Positions 9,391 through 17,989 of a stretch of DNA of 64,000 nt are shown piece after piece. The DNA is taken from assembly GCF_020682705.1 (NCBI RefSeq), contig NZ_JAGTTN010000003.1, forward strand, positions 186,001-250,000. The letters are read 5' to 3'. Positions within the stretch are counted from its first letter, which is position 1. Each line of letters starts with the position of its first letter. A program made the translations under genes and the position numbers. Origin of the DNA: Microbacterium allomyrinae (lineage in GTDB: Bacteria; Actinomycetota; Actinomycetes; Actinomycetales; Microbacteriaceae). Below the pieces are notes generated by a model. The model was not told where the DNA came from, ran no database searches, and saw only the letters and a program-made list of their open reading frames with translations.

Positions 9391-9420
9391 GAAGGCCCCC
9401 GTCGATCGACGGGGGCCTTC
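9391..9420. terminator. Bidirectional terminator between convergent genes
   Basis: A perfect 30-bp palindrome (GAAGGCCCCCGTCGA and its complement) lies between the LPXTG gene and the convergent DUF916 gene and can stop transcription from both sides. Confidence 0.8.
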
Positions 9421-9433
9421 CGGGTGATCGGAT

Positions 9434-10522
9434 CTACTCGACGCGGGCGGGCGCGATCTTCGTGCGCTCCTGCTCGAGGGCCTGGGCGACCGCCTCCTCG
9501 ATCCGGGCATCCTCGCGCTTCTGGTCGTCTGCGCGCCTGCGGCCGCGACGGCGGAAGAGCAGGTAGGCGGCCGCGGCGAGCAGCGCCAGGACGATGAGGA
9601 CGGTCCACGGGATCGCGGCGCCGACGGCGGTCGCGGTCACCTCCGCGATCGGCGAGGTCGATCCGGATGCGTCCACCACGAGCGGCGTGACGTTGGCGGT
9701 CGCGAACAGGGCGAGCACCGGCGGCACTCCGGGCACGGTGACGGTCTGCGTCCACGATTCGCCGGGCAGCAGTTCGGGGATCGTGTCCGAGGCCGCCACG
9801 TCGATGCCGAGCATTCCGAACGGCCCCGTCACGCGGCCTTCGGGCTGCGCCGAGATCGAGGCGTTGCCGGTGTTGTGGAGCGTGTACGTCATCGTCGCGT
9901 CGCCGCCTGCGAACGGGTTCAGGCCGCCGTTCCACGAGACCGACATGTCTTCGACGACCACCGCGGGCGCGAGTTCGCCACCGACGCGCAGATTGACGCG
10001 GATGCCGAGTCGGCGATCGACATTCACACCGGTGGACGCATCCGGAACGGCGAGGGATGTCACCACACCGCCGGCATAGTCGCCGGGAGTCGCGTTCTCC
10101 GGGATGGTGACGGTGAACGGGATGGTCGCGGTCTGACCGCCCGCGATGGTGACGGTGTCGTTCTGGGGCGCGATCCACGCGCCGACGCTGTGTGATTCCT
10201 CGCCCGCGACCAGCAGCGAGAGCTGACCGTCCTCGGAGGTGAAGCCATCCGAGGCGTAGATCTTCAAGTCGACGGGTTCGGCGCCGTGATTGGCGACGAC
10301 GAGGGCGTCCGAGACGGCGCCGCCCGGGTCGACGGTGTAGGTGAAGTTCGTTCGCTCGGAACCGAGGTTGTTGGATGCCGTGCGCACGGTCCAGGTGACG
10401 TCGTCGCCTTCCGCCGCCGTCGCCGGCAGAGCTGGGACCAGGACGACGAGGACCGCGATCAACGCCGCACACAGCGCGCGGAGGCGGTGGTGCGGTCGGG
10501 GGGAGGCGGGGAGTGCGTTCAC
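9434..10522 (-). CDS. DUF916-type (WxL-interacting) membrane protein
   Basis: The GTG at 10522 is chosen because it begins a clean signal peptide (basic start, ALCAALIAVLVVLVPALPATA). A frame extension to 10591 would add a non-signal leader. The mature part opens with DVTWTVRTASNN and a beta-rich domain rich in 'VTIPENATPGDYAGGVV' motifs, typical of DUF916 proteins that bind peptidoglycan and WxL proteins in Firmicutes. A second beta domain, one C-terminal membrane helix (IPWTVLIVLALLAAAAYLLF) and a basic cytoplasmic tail follow. It is 362 residues, like CscA-type proteins. It lies downstream of the WxL-like phosphoesterase on the same strand. Confidence 0.8.
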   Translation of the reverse strand: MNALPASPRPHHRLRALCAALIAVLVVLVPALPATAAEGDDVTWTVRTASNNLGSERTNFTYTVDPGGAVSDALVVANHGAEPVDLKIYASDGFTSEDGQLSLLVAGEESHSVGAWIAPQNDTVTIAGGQTATIPFTVTIPENATPGDYAGGVVTSLAVPDASTGVNVDRRLGIRVNLRVGGELAPAVVVEDMSVSWNGGLNPFAGGDATMTYTLHNTGNASISAQPEGRVTGPFGMLGIDVAASDTIPELLPGESWTQTVTVPGVPPVLALFATANVTPLVVDASGSTSPIAEVTATAVGAAIPWTVLIVLALLAAAAYLLFRRRGRRRADDQKREDARIEEAVAQALEQERTKIAPARVE

Positions 10523-10556
10523 GATGGGGCTTTCGAAGAGAGGGAGAAACGGGACG

Positions 10557-10595
10557 GTCCGTGGGTGAGGGGGATGCTCCCCCTCACCCACGGAC
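10557..10595 (-). terminator. Strong hairpin between phosphoesterase and DUF916 genes
   Basis: A 17-bp perfect stem (GTCCGTGGGTGAGGGGG and complement) with a 5-nt loop starts 20 bp after the phosphoesterase stop and ends 35 bp before the DUF916 start. It can terminate or attenuate read-through, or protect the upstream message. Confidence 0.75.
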
Positions 10596-10614
10596 GTGGT
10601 GTCGCGATCGAGCG

Positions 10615-12585
10615 TCAGCCGGCCAGCGCGGTGACCGTCAGGGTGGCGCGGTAGCTGCCCTTGGCGGTCTCGGTCGGCAGCTTCAGGTCGAGGTCGGCGC
10701 CGAGGAGCGCCGCACCCTTGTCGTGGCCCTGTGCGGCCGAGCCGAGCACGCGGCTGACCGAGAGGCCGGTCCCGCCGTCGAAGCCCGACGCGATCGAACC
10801 ACCCGCGACCGCCCCGGCACCCGGGGTGACGACCTTCGGGCTCCAGCCGAGGTAGCTGCCGGAGAACGTCTTGTCGCCGTCGGTGAAGTCACCCAGCTGC
10901 GAGGTCAGCGCCCACGGAGCCAGCGACGAGCGGGTGTCGGAGACGTTGATCGGGTTGATCTCGCCGGCGGCCTCGAAGTAGCCGTCCTTCTCCTCGGCGG
11001 TGCCGAGGTCGACCAGGCCGTTGCGGCCGTCGATCGTCCAGCCGAACTCACCCGGGGCCGCGGTGGGGACGTCGACCTGGATGTCCTCGCCCTCGCCGTG
11101 GTACGAGTGGATCGTGACGGAGTCGATGACCGAGCCGACGCCGTCCACGGCGGTGCTGCTGCCGGAGGTGCCGCACCAGCCGACCTTGCCGAGCTCGACG
11201 GCCGCGTTGGGCGCGTCGCACGTGCCCGAGCGGATGCCCTCGACGACCAGCGCGTCGGCCTTGACCTGAACCTTCACGTAACTGCGCACGTGCTCCTGGT
11301 TCTGCACCGAGTTGTACCAGTAGCTGCTCGGGTTCAGGGGGTCCGCACCGTTGCCGGCACCACTGGTGCCGCTGTTGTCGGGCTGCGTGATGTCGTAGTA
11401 CTTCGAGCCCGAGGCCGAGTTCGCGGTCATGTAGATGACCCCGCCCTCACCGACGAAGACGTCGTTCGCGCCCGGCTGCTCGTCGGGGTTGGCCTTCTCG
11501 CCGTCGGTGATCTCGTAGCTGCGGGTGTAGACGTGGTCGTGCCCCTGCAGGACGAGGTCGACGCCCAGGTCCGAGAACGTCGTCGGGAAGTCGACGCGGC
11601 GCACCTTGTTGTCGGAGTCCTTCGCGTGGTCCGCGGCCGAGTAGATCGAGTGGTGGTACACGAGGACCGTGTACTTCGCGTCGCCACCGTGGGCGCCTAC
11701 GACATCGGTCACGTACTGCACGTGCGCCGCGTCTCCGCCACCGGTGGTCGAGTTGTAGCTGTTGCTGTTCAGGTCGATGAACAGCACGTCCTTGTACATG
11801 TACCAGTAGTCGCCGCCGGACTCGGTGGCCGTGTTGCCGTTGCGGTAGTACGCCGCCGAGTAGTCGGTGTTGGGAGTGTAGAAGTGCTGCTGGTAGGCCT
11901 TGCCGCCCACGTCGTGGTTTCCGATGGTCGCGGCCCACGGGTACTGGCGCAGCTGGTCGGGCGCGAGGAAGGCATCCCACTGCGACTCGGTGTTCGCGGT
12001 CTCGACCTGGTCGCCGCCGGAGACGAGGATCTCGGCGTTCGGGTTCGCGGTCAGCGCGACGTTCATCGTCTCGGCCCAGCCGGCACCGTCCTTGGGGACG
12101 TTGCCCGACGCACCGATCTGCGGGTCGCCGAAGAACAGGAAGTCGAAGTCGCCCTCGAAGGACTGCGTCTTGAACGACGAGGTCGCCGACCAGTTGCCCT
12201 CGGAGCCCACGCGGTAGGAGTACTGCGTGTCTTCCTGAAGCCCCGACAGGATCGCGTGGCGGTTGAAGCCGGTCGTGGTCGTGTTCGCGGCACCGGAGGC
12301 GGAGAAGGTCGTCACCGAGGCGACGAACTCACCGTTGACCAGCGATGAGGTGGGGGCGAGCTGAACGACCTGTGCGCTGTCGGCGGTGGAGTACCAGCTG
12401 ACTGCGCGCTGTGTCTCGTCCGTGCCGACGCCGAGGACGATGCCGGTGTAGGAGGCGGGGTCGGCGGCGGTTGCCGTGTTCGGCGCGACGAGCGCGCCGC
12501 CGAACACCAGGGCCGCGCTGACCGCAGCGGCCGACAGCCACAGGGCCGCGCGGCCGGCGGGCCGTGGGGGTGCTACCAGAAGCAT
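10615..12585 (-). CDS. Secreted metallophosphoesterase with a C-terminal WxL-like domain
   Basis: 656 residues with a signal peptide, an FN3-like N-terminal domain as in purple acid phosphatases (about 45-145), and a metallophosphoesterase core with FFGDPQ, GGDQVE, GNHD, YHHS and GHDHVYTR. The first motif is GDP rather than the usual GDxH. The last ~110 residues contain W558-A-L, a second W (YLGWSP) and the ending YRATLTVTAL, which match the WxL and 'YxxxLTWxL' motifs of WxL wall-binding domains. This would hold the enzyme at the cell wall, perhaps with the adjacent DUF916 protein. Substrate unknown; a phosphate ester or nucleotide is likely. A GGAAG site precedes ATG 12585. Confidence 0.82.
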   Translation of the reverse strand: MLLVAPPRPAGRAALWLSAAAVSAALVFGGALVAPNTATAADPASYTGIVLGVGTDETQRAVSWYSTADSAQVVQLAPTSSLVNGEFVASVTTFSASGAANTTTTGFNRHAILSGLQEDTQYSYRVGSEGNWSATSSFKTQSFEGDFDFLFFGDPQIGASGNVPKDGAGWAETMNVALTANPNAEILVSGGDQVETANTESQWDAFLAPDQLRQYPWAATIGNHDVGGKAYQQHFYTPNTDYSAAYYRNGNTATESGGDYWYMYKDVLFIDLNSNSYNSTTGGGDAAHVQYVTDVVGAHGGDAKYTVLVYHHSIYSAADHAKDSDNKVRRVDFPTTFSDLGVDLVLQGHDHVYTRSYEITDGEKANPDEQPGANDVFVGEGGVIYMTANSASGSKYYDITQPDNSGTSGAGNGADPLNPSSYWYNSVQNQEHVRSYVKVQVKADALVVEGIRSGTCDAPNAAVELGKVGWCGTSGSSTAVDGVGSVIDSVTIHSYHGEGEDIQVDVPTAAPGEFGWTIDGRNGLVDLGTAEEKDGYFEAAGEINPINVSDTRSSLAPWALTSQLGDFTDGDKTFSGSYLGWSPKVVTPGAGAVAGGSIASGFDGGTGLSVSRVLGSAAQGHDKGAALLGADLDLKLPTETAKGSYRATLTVTALAG

Positions 12586-12886
12586 GAATCTTCCGTTCTA
12601 TATGGAAGTGGATGGATGTCCATTGCCTGAGCCCACGGATTCGTGGGCCCGACATCCGACCATCGGGGCTGAACGTTTCCCGCGAGTGAACGATGGATGG
12701 CATCTGACCCGTCGCAGAGGCGAACAAATGCATACGGCCGCCTATGCGGGAACGGCCTCCGCGCGCGCGATGAACGTTCGGCGGAGATCCGGGGAACGAC
12801 GAGGGAACAGGCAGGCCGGGCGACCGGTGGCGGCGGCGCGACCCTGCATCATGGAGGTTCCTGATCCCTCCCCCGCAAGGACTCCC
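12586..12886. other. Divergent intergenic region
   Basis: About 300 bp between the divergent phosphoesterase and lipoprotein genes. The lipoprotein frame is open across most of it, but without a credible start or signal peptide, so I read it as 5' regulatory DNA. A small inverted sequence (CCCACGGATTCGTGGG, 12632-12647) is the only structure seen. Confidence 0.4.
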
Positions 12887-13546
12887 GTGCCCCACCGCGC
12901 CGCGTACGCGATGACCTCTCTCGCTGCCGTGCTCCTGCTGGCTCTCTCCGGATGCGCGAGCGCCGATTGGAGCGCGCCGCGCGCCGCGCCCACCGCGGTC
13001 GGAACACCCGCACCGGGATTCGTCCCGGCGACAGCGCCCTCGCCCGAGGCGACGGTGATGCCCGCGAGCGGGTCCTGGGACGATGTGCGCCCATCGCCCG
13101 GCTACCGGGTGGTGCTGCTGACGAGCGGCGACGATGACGCGACGACGGCGCTGACGACCGCGGTCGAGCAATGGGCGTCCGAGACGGATGTCGATCTGCG
13201 CACGGTGTCGGCCGACGACGACGCGATCACCGGGATCGTGCACGCGATGGACATGAAGCCCGAGCTGATCGTCAGCGTCGGAGAGGGGCTGATCGATGCC
13301 CTCGCCATGGTGACGCCGAACCATCTCGACATCCCGTTCCTCATCCTGGGAGCGGAGCTGGCCGAGCCCACCTACAACGTCACCTCGGTCGACTGGACGG
13401 GCGCCGGGTTCCGTGGCGAAGGCCTCGGCACGGCCACGCACTTCGATGAGACGTCGTTCACACCCGAGCGCTGCGCCGACGCGATCCGTGCCGGAACCAC
13501 CGCGGTGCTGACCGGAATGACCGGCGTCGTGCTCTGGATCGACTGA
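12887..13546 (+). CDS. BMP-like lipoprotein
   Basis: The GTG at 12887 is preferred because AAGGA lies 5 bp upstream and the protein then begins with a tidy lipoprotein signal ending in the lipobox LSGC. ATG 12851 is an alternative. The 219-residue product has a Pro/Ala linker and a domain starting YRVVLLTSGDDDATTALTTAV that resembles the first lobe of BMP/Med-type periplasmic binding proteins. It is shorter than the usual ~330 residues, so the second lobe is reduced or absent. It is convergent with the RpiR regulator, separated by a terminator. Function is unknown; ligand binding at the outer face of the membrane is inferred. Confidence 0.7.
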   Translation: MPHRAAYAMTSLAAVLLLALSGCASADWSAPRAAPTAVGTPAPGFVPATAPSPEATVMPASGSWDDVRPSPGYRVVLLTSGDDDATTALTTAVEQWASETDVDLRTVSADDDAITGIVHAMDMKPELIVSVGEGLIDALAMVTPNHLDIPFLILGAELAEPTYNVTSVDWTGAGFRGEGLGTATHFDETSFTPERCADAIRAGTTAVLTGMTGVVLWID

Positions 13547-13551
13547 CGCGT

Positions 13552-13593
13552 CCCGACCGGGCGCGCACGAAACCACGTGCGCGCCCGGTCGGG
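13552..13593. terminator. Bidirectional terminator
   Basis: A perfect 18-bp stem (CCCGACCGGGCGCGCACG and complement) around a 6-nt loop, between the convergent lipoprotein and RpiR-family genes. Confidence 0.85.
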
Positions 13594-14499
13594 CTATTCG
13601 CGGTCCTGGTAGTAGACGCCGAGCTGCTGGAGGAGCTGCTCCTCCTGCTCGAGGTGCTGGCGGGCCTCCGTCCCCAGCGAACGACCCACCTCGAGGGCGA
13701 GCGCCTGCACCAGAGCCGTGAAGGCCGTCATCGATCGCAGCATCGACTGGCTGGAGCCGTCGACGAGGAACGTGTGCTCGCTCGATAGCGCCAGGGGCGA
13801 CGACGCATTGTCGGTGAGCGAGATGCACGTGGCTCCCACCTCGCGCGCGTGCCGCACGCCCAGCACGGTGTCGCGGGAGTAGCGGTGCACCGAGACGGCC
13901 AGCATCGCGTCGCCGGGCCTGATGCGCCCGAGCTGTTCGACGAGCATGCCCGTTCCGGGGCTGATGAGCATCACGTCGGCGCGCACGAGACCGAGCAGAT
14001 AGGCGGCGAGATAGGCCACCGAGTGGCACTTGCGCAGTCCCAGGACATGAACGCGCGGCGCGGTCGCCAGCGCATCCCGTGCACCTTCGAAGGTGTCGCC
14101 GTCGATGCGGGCAAACGTGCGCGCGAGGTTCGCCTGCTCGAGTTGCAGCACCGCGGGGAGGTTGGCGTCCTTCGGCTGGCGCAGGGCCGCTCCGCTGTCG
14201 AATCGGCGGAGCAGCTGGGCCTCGTCTCGCAGCTGCTGCCGGCACAGTCGCACGAGCCCCGGATACCCCGATACCCCCATCGCCGTGGCGAAGCGCACGA
14301 CGGTGGCCTCGTTGACGTTCGTCACCGAGGCCAGTTCCGAGATGGTCATGAATGCGACGCCCTCGGGGTCGGCGAGCACGTACGCGGCGATCCGCTGCTG
14401 CGAGGGAGTGAGCCGGCGGTGCCGCATCAGCTCCACCAGATCCGCGAAGGTCTGCGGGCCGTCCACGAGCTGATCGGCGGCCTGTCTGCGGGTTGTCAT
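13594..14499 (-). CDS. MurR/RpiR-family transcriptional regulator
   Basis: 301 residues. The N-terminal RpiR-type HTH (about 20-95) includes LTPSQQRIAAYVLADPEGVAF and a recognition region VNEATVVRFATAMGVSGYPG. The C-terminal SIS domain (about 130-270) holds the sugar-phosphate-type fold. It is divergent from the SDR-monooxygenase-aminotransferase-ABC operon, so it probably controls that operon in response to its substrate or an intermediate. A CAGGAT box 6 bp before the start suggests a leaderless message. An inverted repeat between the two genes is a likely operator. Confidence 0.9.
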   Translation of the reverse strand: MTTRRQAADQLVDGPQTFADLVELMRHRRLTPSQQRIAAYVLADPEGVAFMTISELASVTNVNEATVVRFATAMGVSGYPGLVRLCRQQLRDEAQLLRRFDSGAALRQPKDANLPAVLQLEQANLARTFARIDGDTFEGARDALATAPRVHVLGLRKCHSVAYLAAYLLGLVRADVMLISPGTGMLVEQLGRIRPGDAMLAVSVHRYSRDTVLGVRHAREVGATCISLTDNASSPLALSSEHTFLVDGSSQSMLRSMTAFTALVQALALEVGRSLGTEARQHLEQEEQLLQQLGVYYQDRE

Positions 14500-14562
14500 G
14501 TGCGCATCCTGTCAGCATCTTCGGCGGCCCGATCGACCTCCGACGCCGGGCAGGTCCCCTCG

Positions 14563-14575
14563 AAACATGATGTTT
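14563..14575. promoter_or_regulatory. Candidate operator for the RpiR-type regulator
   Basis: AAACATGATGTTT is a perfect inverted repeat (6-bp arms, 1-bp centre) in AT-richer sequence between the divergent regulator and catabolic operon, about 65 bp upstream of the regulator start and 112 bp upstream of the operon. Confidence 0.45.
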
Positions 14576-14686
14576 ACGTCGTCGTGAACTGCCCAACATG
14601 AGACTAATGCAATCTAATTTGCAGACAGCAGTCGTAGCGCAACTCGATTGTTAGCTTTCGATCCACACCATGAAGGGCACCACCCC

Positions 14687-15394
14687 ATGACCATTGTTCC
14701 TTCCGCCCCCGGTCGCGTGATCCTGACCGGATCATCGAGCGGCATCGGTCTCGCGCTGGCCGAGATGTTCCTCGGACACGGATGGACGGTCTTCGGTCTC
14801 GACCTGAACGCGTCCCCCGAGTCGACCGCCTCATCGCCGGCGTTCCAGGGCTTCGAGGTCGACGTGACCGACGATGCCGCCGTCGGTGAGGTATTCGACC
14901 GGATCTCGGCCGACGGCGCCGCACCCGATGCCCTCGTCACCGCGGCAGGGATGTACCCGACGACGTTCTTCGGCTCGTCCGACCTCGCCGCGTTCCGGCG
15001 ACTGTTCGACCTCAACGTCTGGGGCACGGTCACCGCGTGTCAGCACTTCGCCCGCATCTGCGCGCCCGGCGCCAGCATCGTCACGATCTCGTCTCGCGAC
15101 GCCTACATCCCGCAGGAGAACCAATTCCTCTACGGCGCCTCGAAAGCTGCCGTGGCCCATCTCACCGCCGCGATGGCAACGAGCCTGCTGCCCCGCGGCA
15201 TCCGGGTCAACTCGGTCTCGCCGCCGCGTGTGGCCACCGAGGCGCTGCGCGCGATCTACGGCGAGATGCCCGCGGATGCCGTGCCCCTCTCGGTCATCAC
15301 CTCGGCCGTGCACGCACTCGCCGTCCGCGGTGAGATGGCGGGCCTCAACGGCCAGATCGTGCGCATCCCCGCGCTCGGCGAGGTGGCGTGCTGA
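14687..15394 (+). CDS. Short-chain dehydrogenase/reductase (SDR)
   Basis: 235 residues from ATG 14687 (GAAGGG upstream). A classical SDR: TGSSSGIG cofactor loop near residue 13, a DLN segment after beta-2 suggesting NAD preference, the NVWG region, a serine in VTISSRDAY and the catalytic YGASK. It is the first gene of a seven-gene operon; its stop overlaps the monooxygenase start. It probably oxidises or reduces an alcohol/carbonyl intermediate of the compound brought in by the linked ABC importer. The substrate cannot be told from sequence. Confidence 0.87.
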   Translation: MTIVPSAPGRVILTGSSSGIGLALAEMFLGHGWTVFGLDLNASPESTASSPAFQGFEVDVTDDAAVGEVFDRISADGAAPDALVTAAGMYPTTFFGSSDLAAFRRLFDLNVWGTVTACQHFARICAPGASIVTISSRDAYIPQENQFLYGASKAAVAHLTAAMATSLLPRGIRVNSVSPPRVATEALRAIYGEMPADAVPLSVITSAVHALAVRGEMAGLNGQIVRIPALGEVAC

Positions 15395-16680
15395 TGCCCG
15401 CCACCCCCCGCATCTGCGTCATCGGGGCGGGCGCCGCCGGCCTCGCCGCCGCACGCGACCTGGCCGAGCGCGGCGCCGACTTCGTCGTGTACGAGAAGTC
15501 CGACAAAGTGGGCGGCCACTGGCACCACGACTACGAGGCGCTGCACCTCATCACCGCGCGCGACGTGAGCGGCTTCCGCGACTTCCCGATGCCGGCCGAC
15601 TACCCGCTCTTCCCGAGCCGCGAGCAGGTCGCCCGCTACATGGTCGCCTTCGCCGACGCGTTCGACCTGCACGAGCACATCCGCATGAACACGTCCGTCG
15701 ACGCGGTGCGCCCTCGCGGCGAGAACGGCATCGACGGCTGGGACGTCACCACGAGCGACGGCGAGACCAACCGGTTCGACTCCGTGATCATCGCGAACGG
15801 TCACCTCTGGAACCCGTTCACTCCGGCATGGGCGAAGCCGTTCGCGGGCAAGGTCGTGCACTCGCACGACTACCGCACCGTCGCAGACATCGACGGCGAT
15901 CGTGTGCTGGTGGTCGGTTCCGGGAACTCGGGATGCGACCTGGCGGTGGATGCCGCCGCCTCACGTTTCGAGACGACGATCTCGATCCGCAGCGGCACCG
16001 TGTTCCAGCCCAAGACCTACTTCGGCAGGGCGCGCACCGACCTCCCCTTCGCGAAGTGGCCCGCCGTGCTGCAGGAGCGGGCGTACCGCGCGCTCGTCGA
16101 GATCTCGGTCGGCAACTCGGCGAACTATCCCGGACTCCCCAAGCCCGAGACGACCAACCTCTACAAGATCCGGCCGATCATCAACTCGCAGCTCCTGCAC
16201 TGGATGCACCACGGTCGCGTCGATGTCGCTCCGGGCATCGTCGGCATCCAGGGCAAAGAGGTGACGTTCACCGACGGCAGCGTGCGCGAGTTCGACACCC
16301 TGCTGCTGGCGACGGGGTTCATCACGTCGTTCCCGTTCCTCGACGCGACACTCCAATGGCAGGGCAACATGCCGCTGCGCTACGCCAACGGGACGCTCTC
16401 GTCGGGTCTGGCCAACCTGTACTTCCTCGGACTCGTCGCCCCGGCCGGCGCCCAGTGGCCCGTCTACGAAGTGCAGATGCAGCTGATCGATGCGCTCTCG
16501 CGACTCCAGCGCATGAGCGGCGAACCGATCGTCCACCGCTTCGCGGCCGTCGAGGAGCCGATGACCGAGCTCGACATGCCGCGCTACCAGTGGAACCGCA
16601 GGCTCACGCGCACCCGCAAGCACCTGCGTCGCTTCCTCGCCCAGACCTCCTCCCCCGCACTGACAAAGGAACTCTCGTGA
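15394..16680 (+). CDS. Flavin-containing monooxygenase (FMO/Baeyer-Villiger type)
   Basis: 428 residues. It has the FAD-binding GAGAAGLAAA near the N-terminus, the FMO fingerprint FAGKVVHSHDY in the middle, the NADPH-binding GSGNSG just after, and a late LLATGF motif. These identify a class B flavoprotein monooxygenase that inserts oxygen at N, S or a carbonyl. ATG 15394 overlaps the SDR stop (TGATG). Next to an aminotransferase and a polar amino-acid-type importer, N-oxygenation or Baeyer-Villiger cleavage of an imported amine or ketone is plausible. The substrate is unknown. Confidence 0.88.
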   Translation: MPATPRICVIGAGAAGLAAARDLAERGADFVVYEKSDKVGGHWHHDYEALHLITARDVSGFRDFPMPADYPLFPSREQVARYMVAFADAFDLHEHIRMNTSVDAVRPRGENGIDGWDVTTSDGETNRFDSVIIANGHLWNPFTPAWAKPFAGKVVHSHDYRTVADIDGDRVLVVGSGNSGCDLAVDAAASRFETTISIRSGTVFQPKTYFGRARTDLPFAKWPAVLQERAYRALVEISVGNSANYPGLPKPETTNLYKIRPIINSQLLHWMHHGRVDVAPGIVGIQGKEVTFTDGSVREFDTLLLATGFITSFPFLDATLQWQGNMPLRYANGTLSSGLANLYFLGLVAPAGAQWPVYEVQMQLIDALSRLQRMSGEPIVHRFAAVEEPMTELDMPRYQWNRRLTRTRKHLRRFLAQTSSPALTKELS

Positions 16681-17924
16681 GCACCCCCGCGCACTCCGCC
16701 ACCCTCATGATCAACGAGCTCGTCCAGGACAAGCTCGCCGCCGGCGAGTCCGTCGTGCACCTCGGCTTCGGCGAGGCCGGGCTCCCGCCGCTCGACGATC
16801 TGCGCGAGACGCTCGGACGGGCCTCGCGCGACACCACCTATGGCAAGGTCGTCGGCTCCGCCGCCGCCCGCGCGGCCGTCGCCGGCTGGTACGCCCGCCG
16901 AGGGCTGCCGACGCACCCCGATCAGGTGGTGCTCGCACCCGGCAGCAAAGCGCTCCTCTACGCGGTGCTCAGCATCGTCGACGGGGCCGTCGTCCTGCCC
17001 CAGCCCTCGTGGGTGAGCTACGCCGCGCAGGCTGCGCTGCTCGGGCGCGAGGTCATCCACGTGCCGATCCCGGCCGAAGCCGGGGGCGTTCCCGACCCGG
17101 CGCAGCTGCGCGTGGCGCTCGAGCGCGCGCGCGCCGAGGGCACTCGCGTCGGCGTGCTCGTGCTCACCCTTCCCGACAACCCCACCGGCACCCTCGCCGG
17201 ACCCGATCGCATACGCGAGGTGTGCGAGATCGCCACCGAGTTCGGAGTCACCGTCCTCTCGGACGAGATCTACCGCGACCTCGCCTACGACGACCGCACC
17301 TTCACCAGCCCGGCGGCCCTGCACGCCGACACGATCGTGACCGGTGGCTTGAGCAAATCGCTCGCTCTGGGCGGATGGCGGATCGGCTTCGCACGCCTGC
17401 CCGAAGAGGCGGTGCACCCGCACCTGCGCGATGACCTCATCGGGGTCGCGAGCGAGATCTGGTCGAGTCTGGCGGCGCCCATGCAGGCCGTCGTCGAGCA
17501 TGCCATGAGCGAGCCGACCGAGGTGGTCGAGCGCATCGCGGATTCCCGCGCGCTGCACCGCGCCGTCGCCCTCGCCGTCGCCGAGCGGTTCCGCGCCGCA
17601 GGCGCCGAGGTGCGCGAGCCCACCGCGGCGTTCTACCTCTACCCCGATTTCGAGCCGGTGCGGGCACGTCTCGAGGCCCACGGCATCCGATCCGGACTCG
17701 ACCTCGCCACACAGCTGCTCGATCGCGGGGTCGCGGTACTGGCGGGCGTCGCCTTCGGGGACGAACCCGACGCACTGCGCGTGCGGGTGGCGGTGAGCCT
17801 TCTGCACGGCGCGGATGAGCGGCAGCGGCTGGCCGCCCTCGCCTCGGATGACCCGACCTCGCTGCCGTGGATCGCCGCGGCGCTCGAACAGGTGTCGGCC
17901 GCGCTCGAAGAGGTGACGACGTGA
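16677..17924 (+). CDS. PLP-dependent class I/II aminotransferase
   Basis: 415 residues from a GTG overlapping the FMO stop (GTGA), with AAAGGA 8 bp before. Fold-type I aminotransferase features: DNPTGT, LSDEIYRDL (cofactor Asp and Tyr) and the PLP-lysine motif SKSLALGGWRIGF. It should move an amino group between an amino acid and a keto acid. Translational coupling to the monooxygenase argues that they act on the same pathway. The C-terminal ~30 residues form an Ala/Glu-rich helix beyond the usual fold. Confidence 0.88.
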   Translation: MSTPAHSATLMINELVQDKLAAGESVVHLGFGEAGLPPLDDLRETLGRASRDTTYGKVVGSAAARAAVAGWYARRGLPTHPDQVVLAPGSKALLYAVLSIVDGAVVLPQPSWVSYAAQAALLGREVIHVPIPAEAGGVPDPAQLRVALERARAEGTRVGVLVLTLPDNPTGTLAGPDRIREVCEIATEFGVTVLSDEIYRDLAYDDRTFTSPAALHADTIVTGGLSKSLALGGWRIGFARLPEEAVHPHLRDDLIGVASEIWSSLAAPMQAVVEHAMSEPTEVVERIADSRALHRAVALAVAERFRAAGAEVREPTAAFYLYPDFEPVRARLEAHGIRSGLDLATQLLDRGVAVLAGVAFGDEPDALRVRVAVSLLHGADERQRLAALASDDPTSLPWIAAALEQVSAALEEVTT

Positions 17925-17989
17925 TCGATCCCGTGGCCCCCGCCACCCGACGAGACGCCGCTCCCCGCCCCACCGAAAGGAGCCCGATC

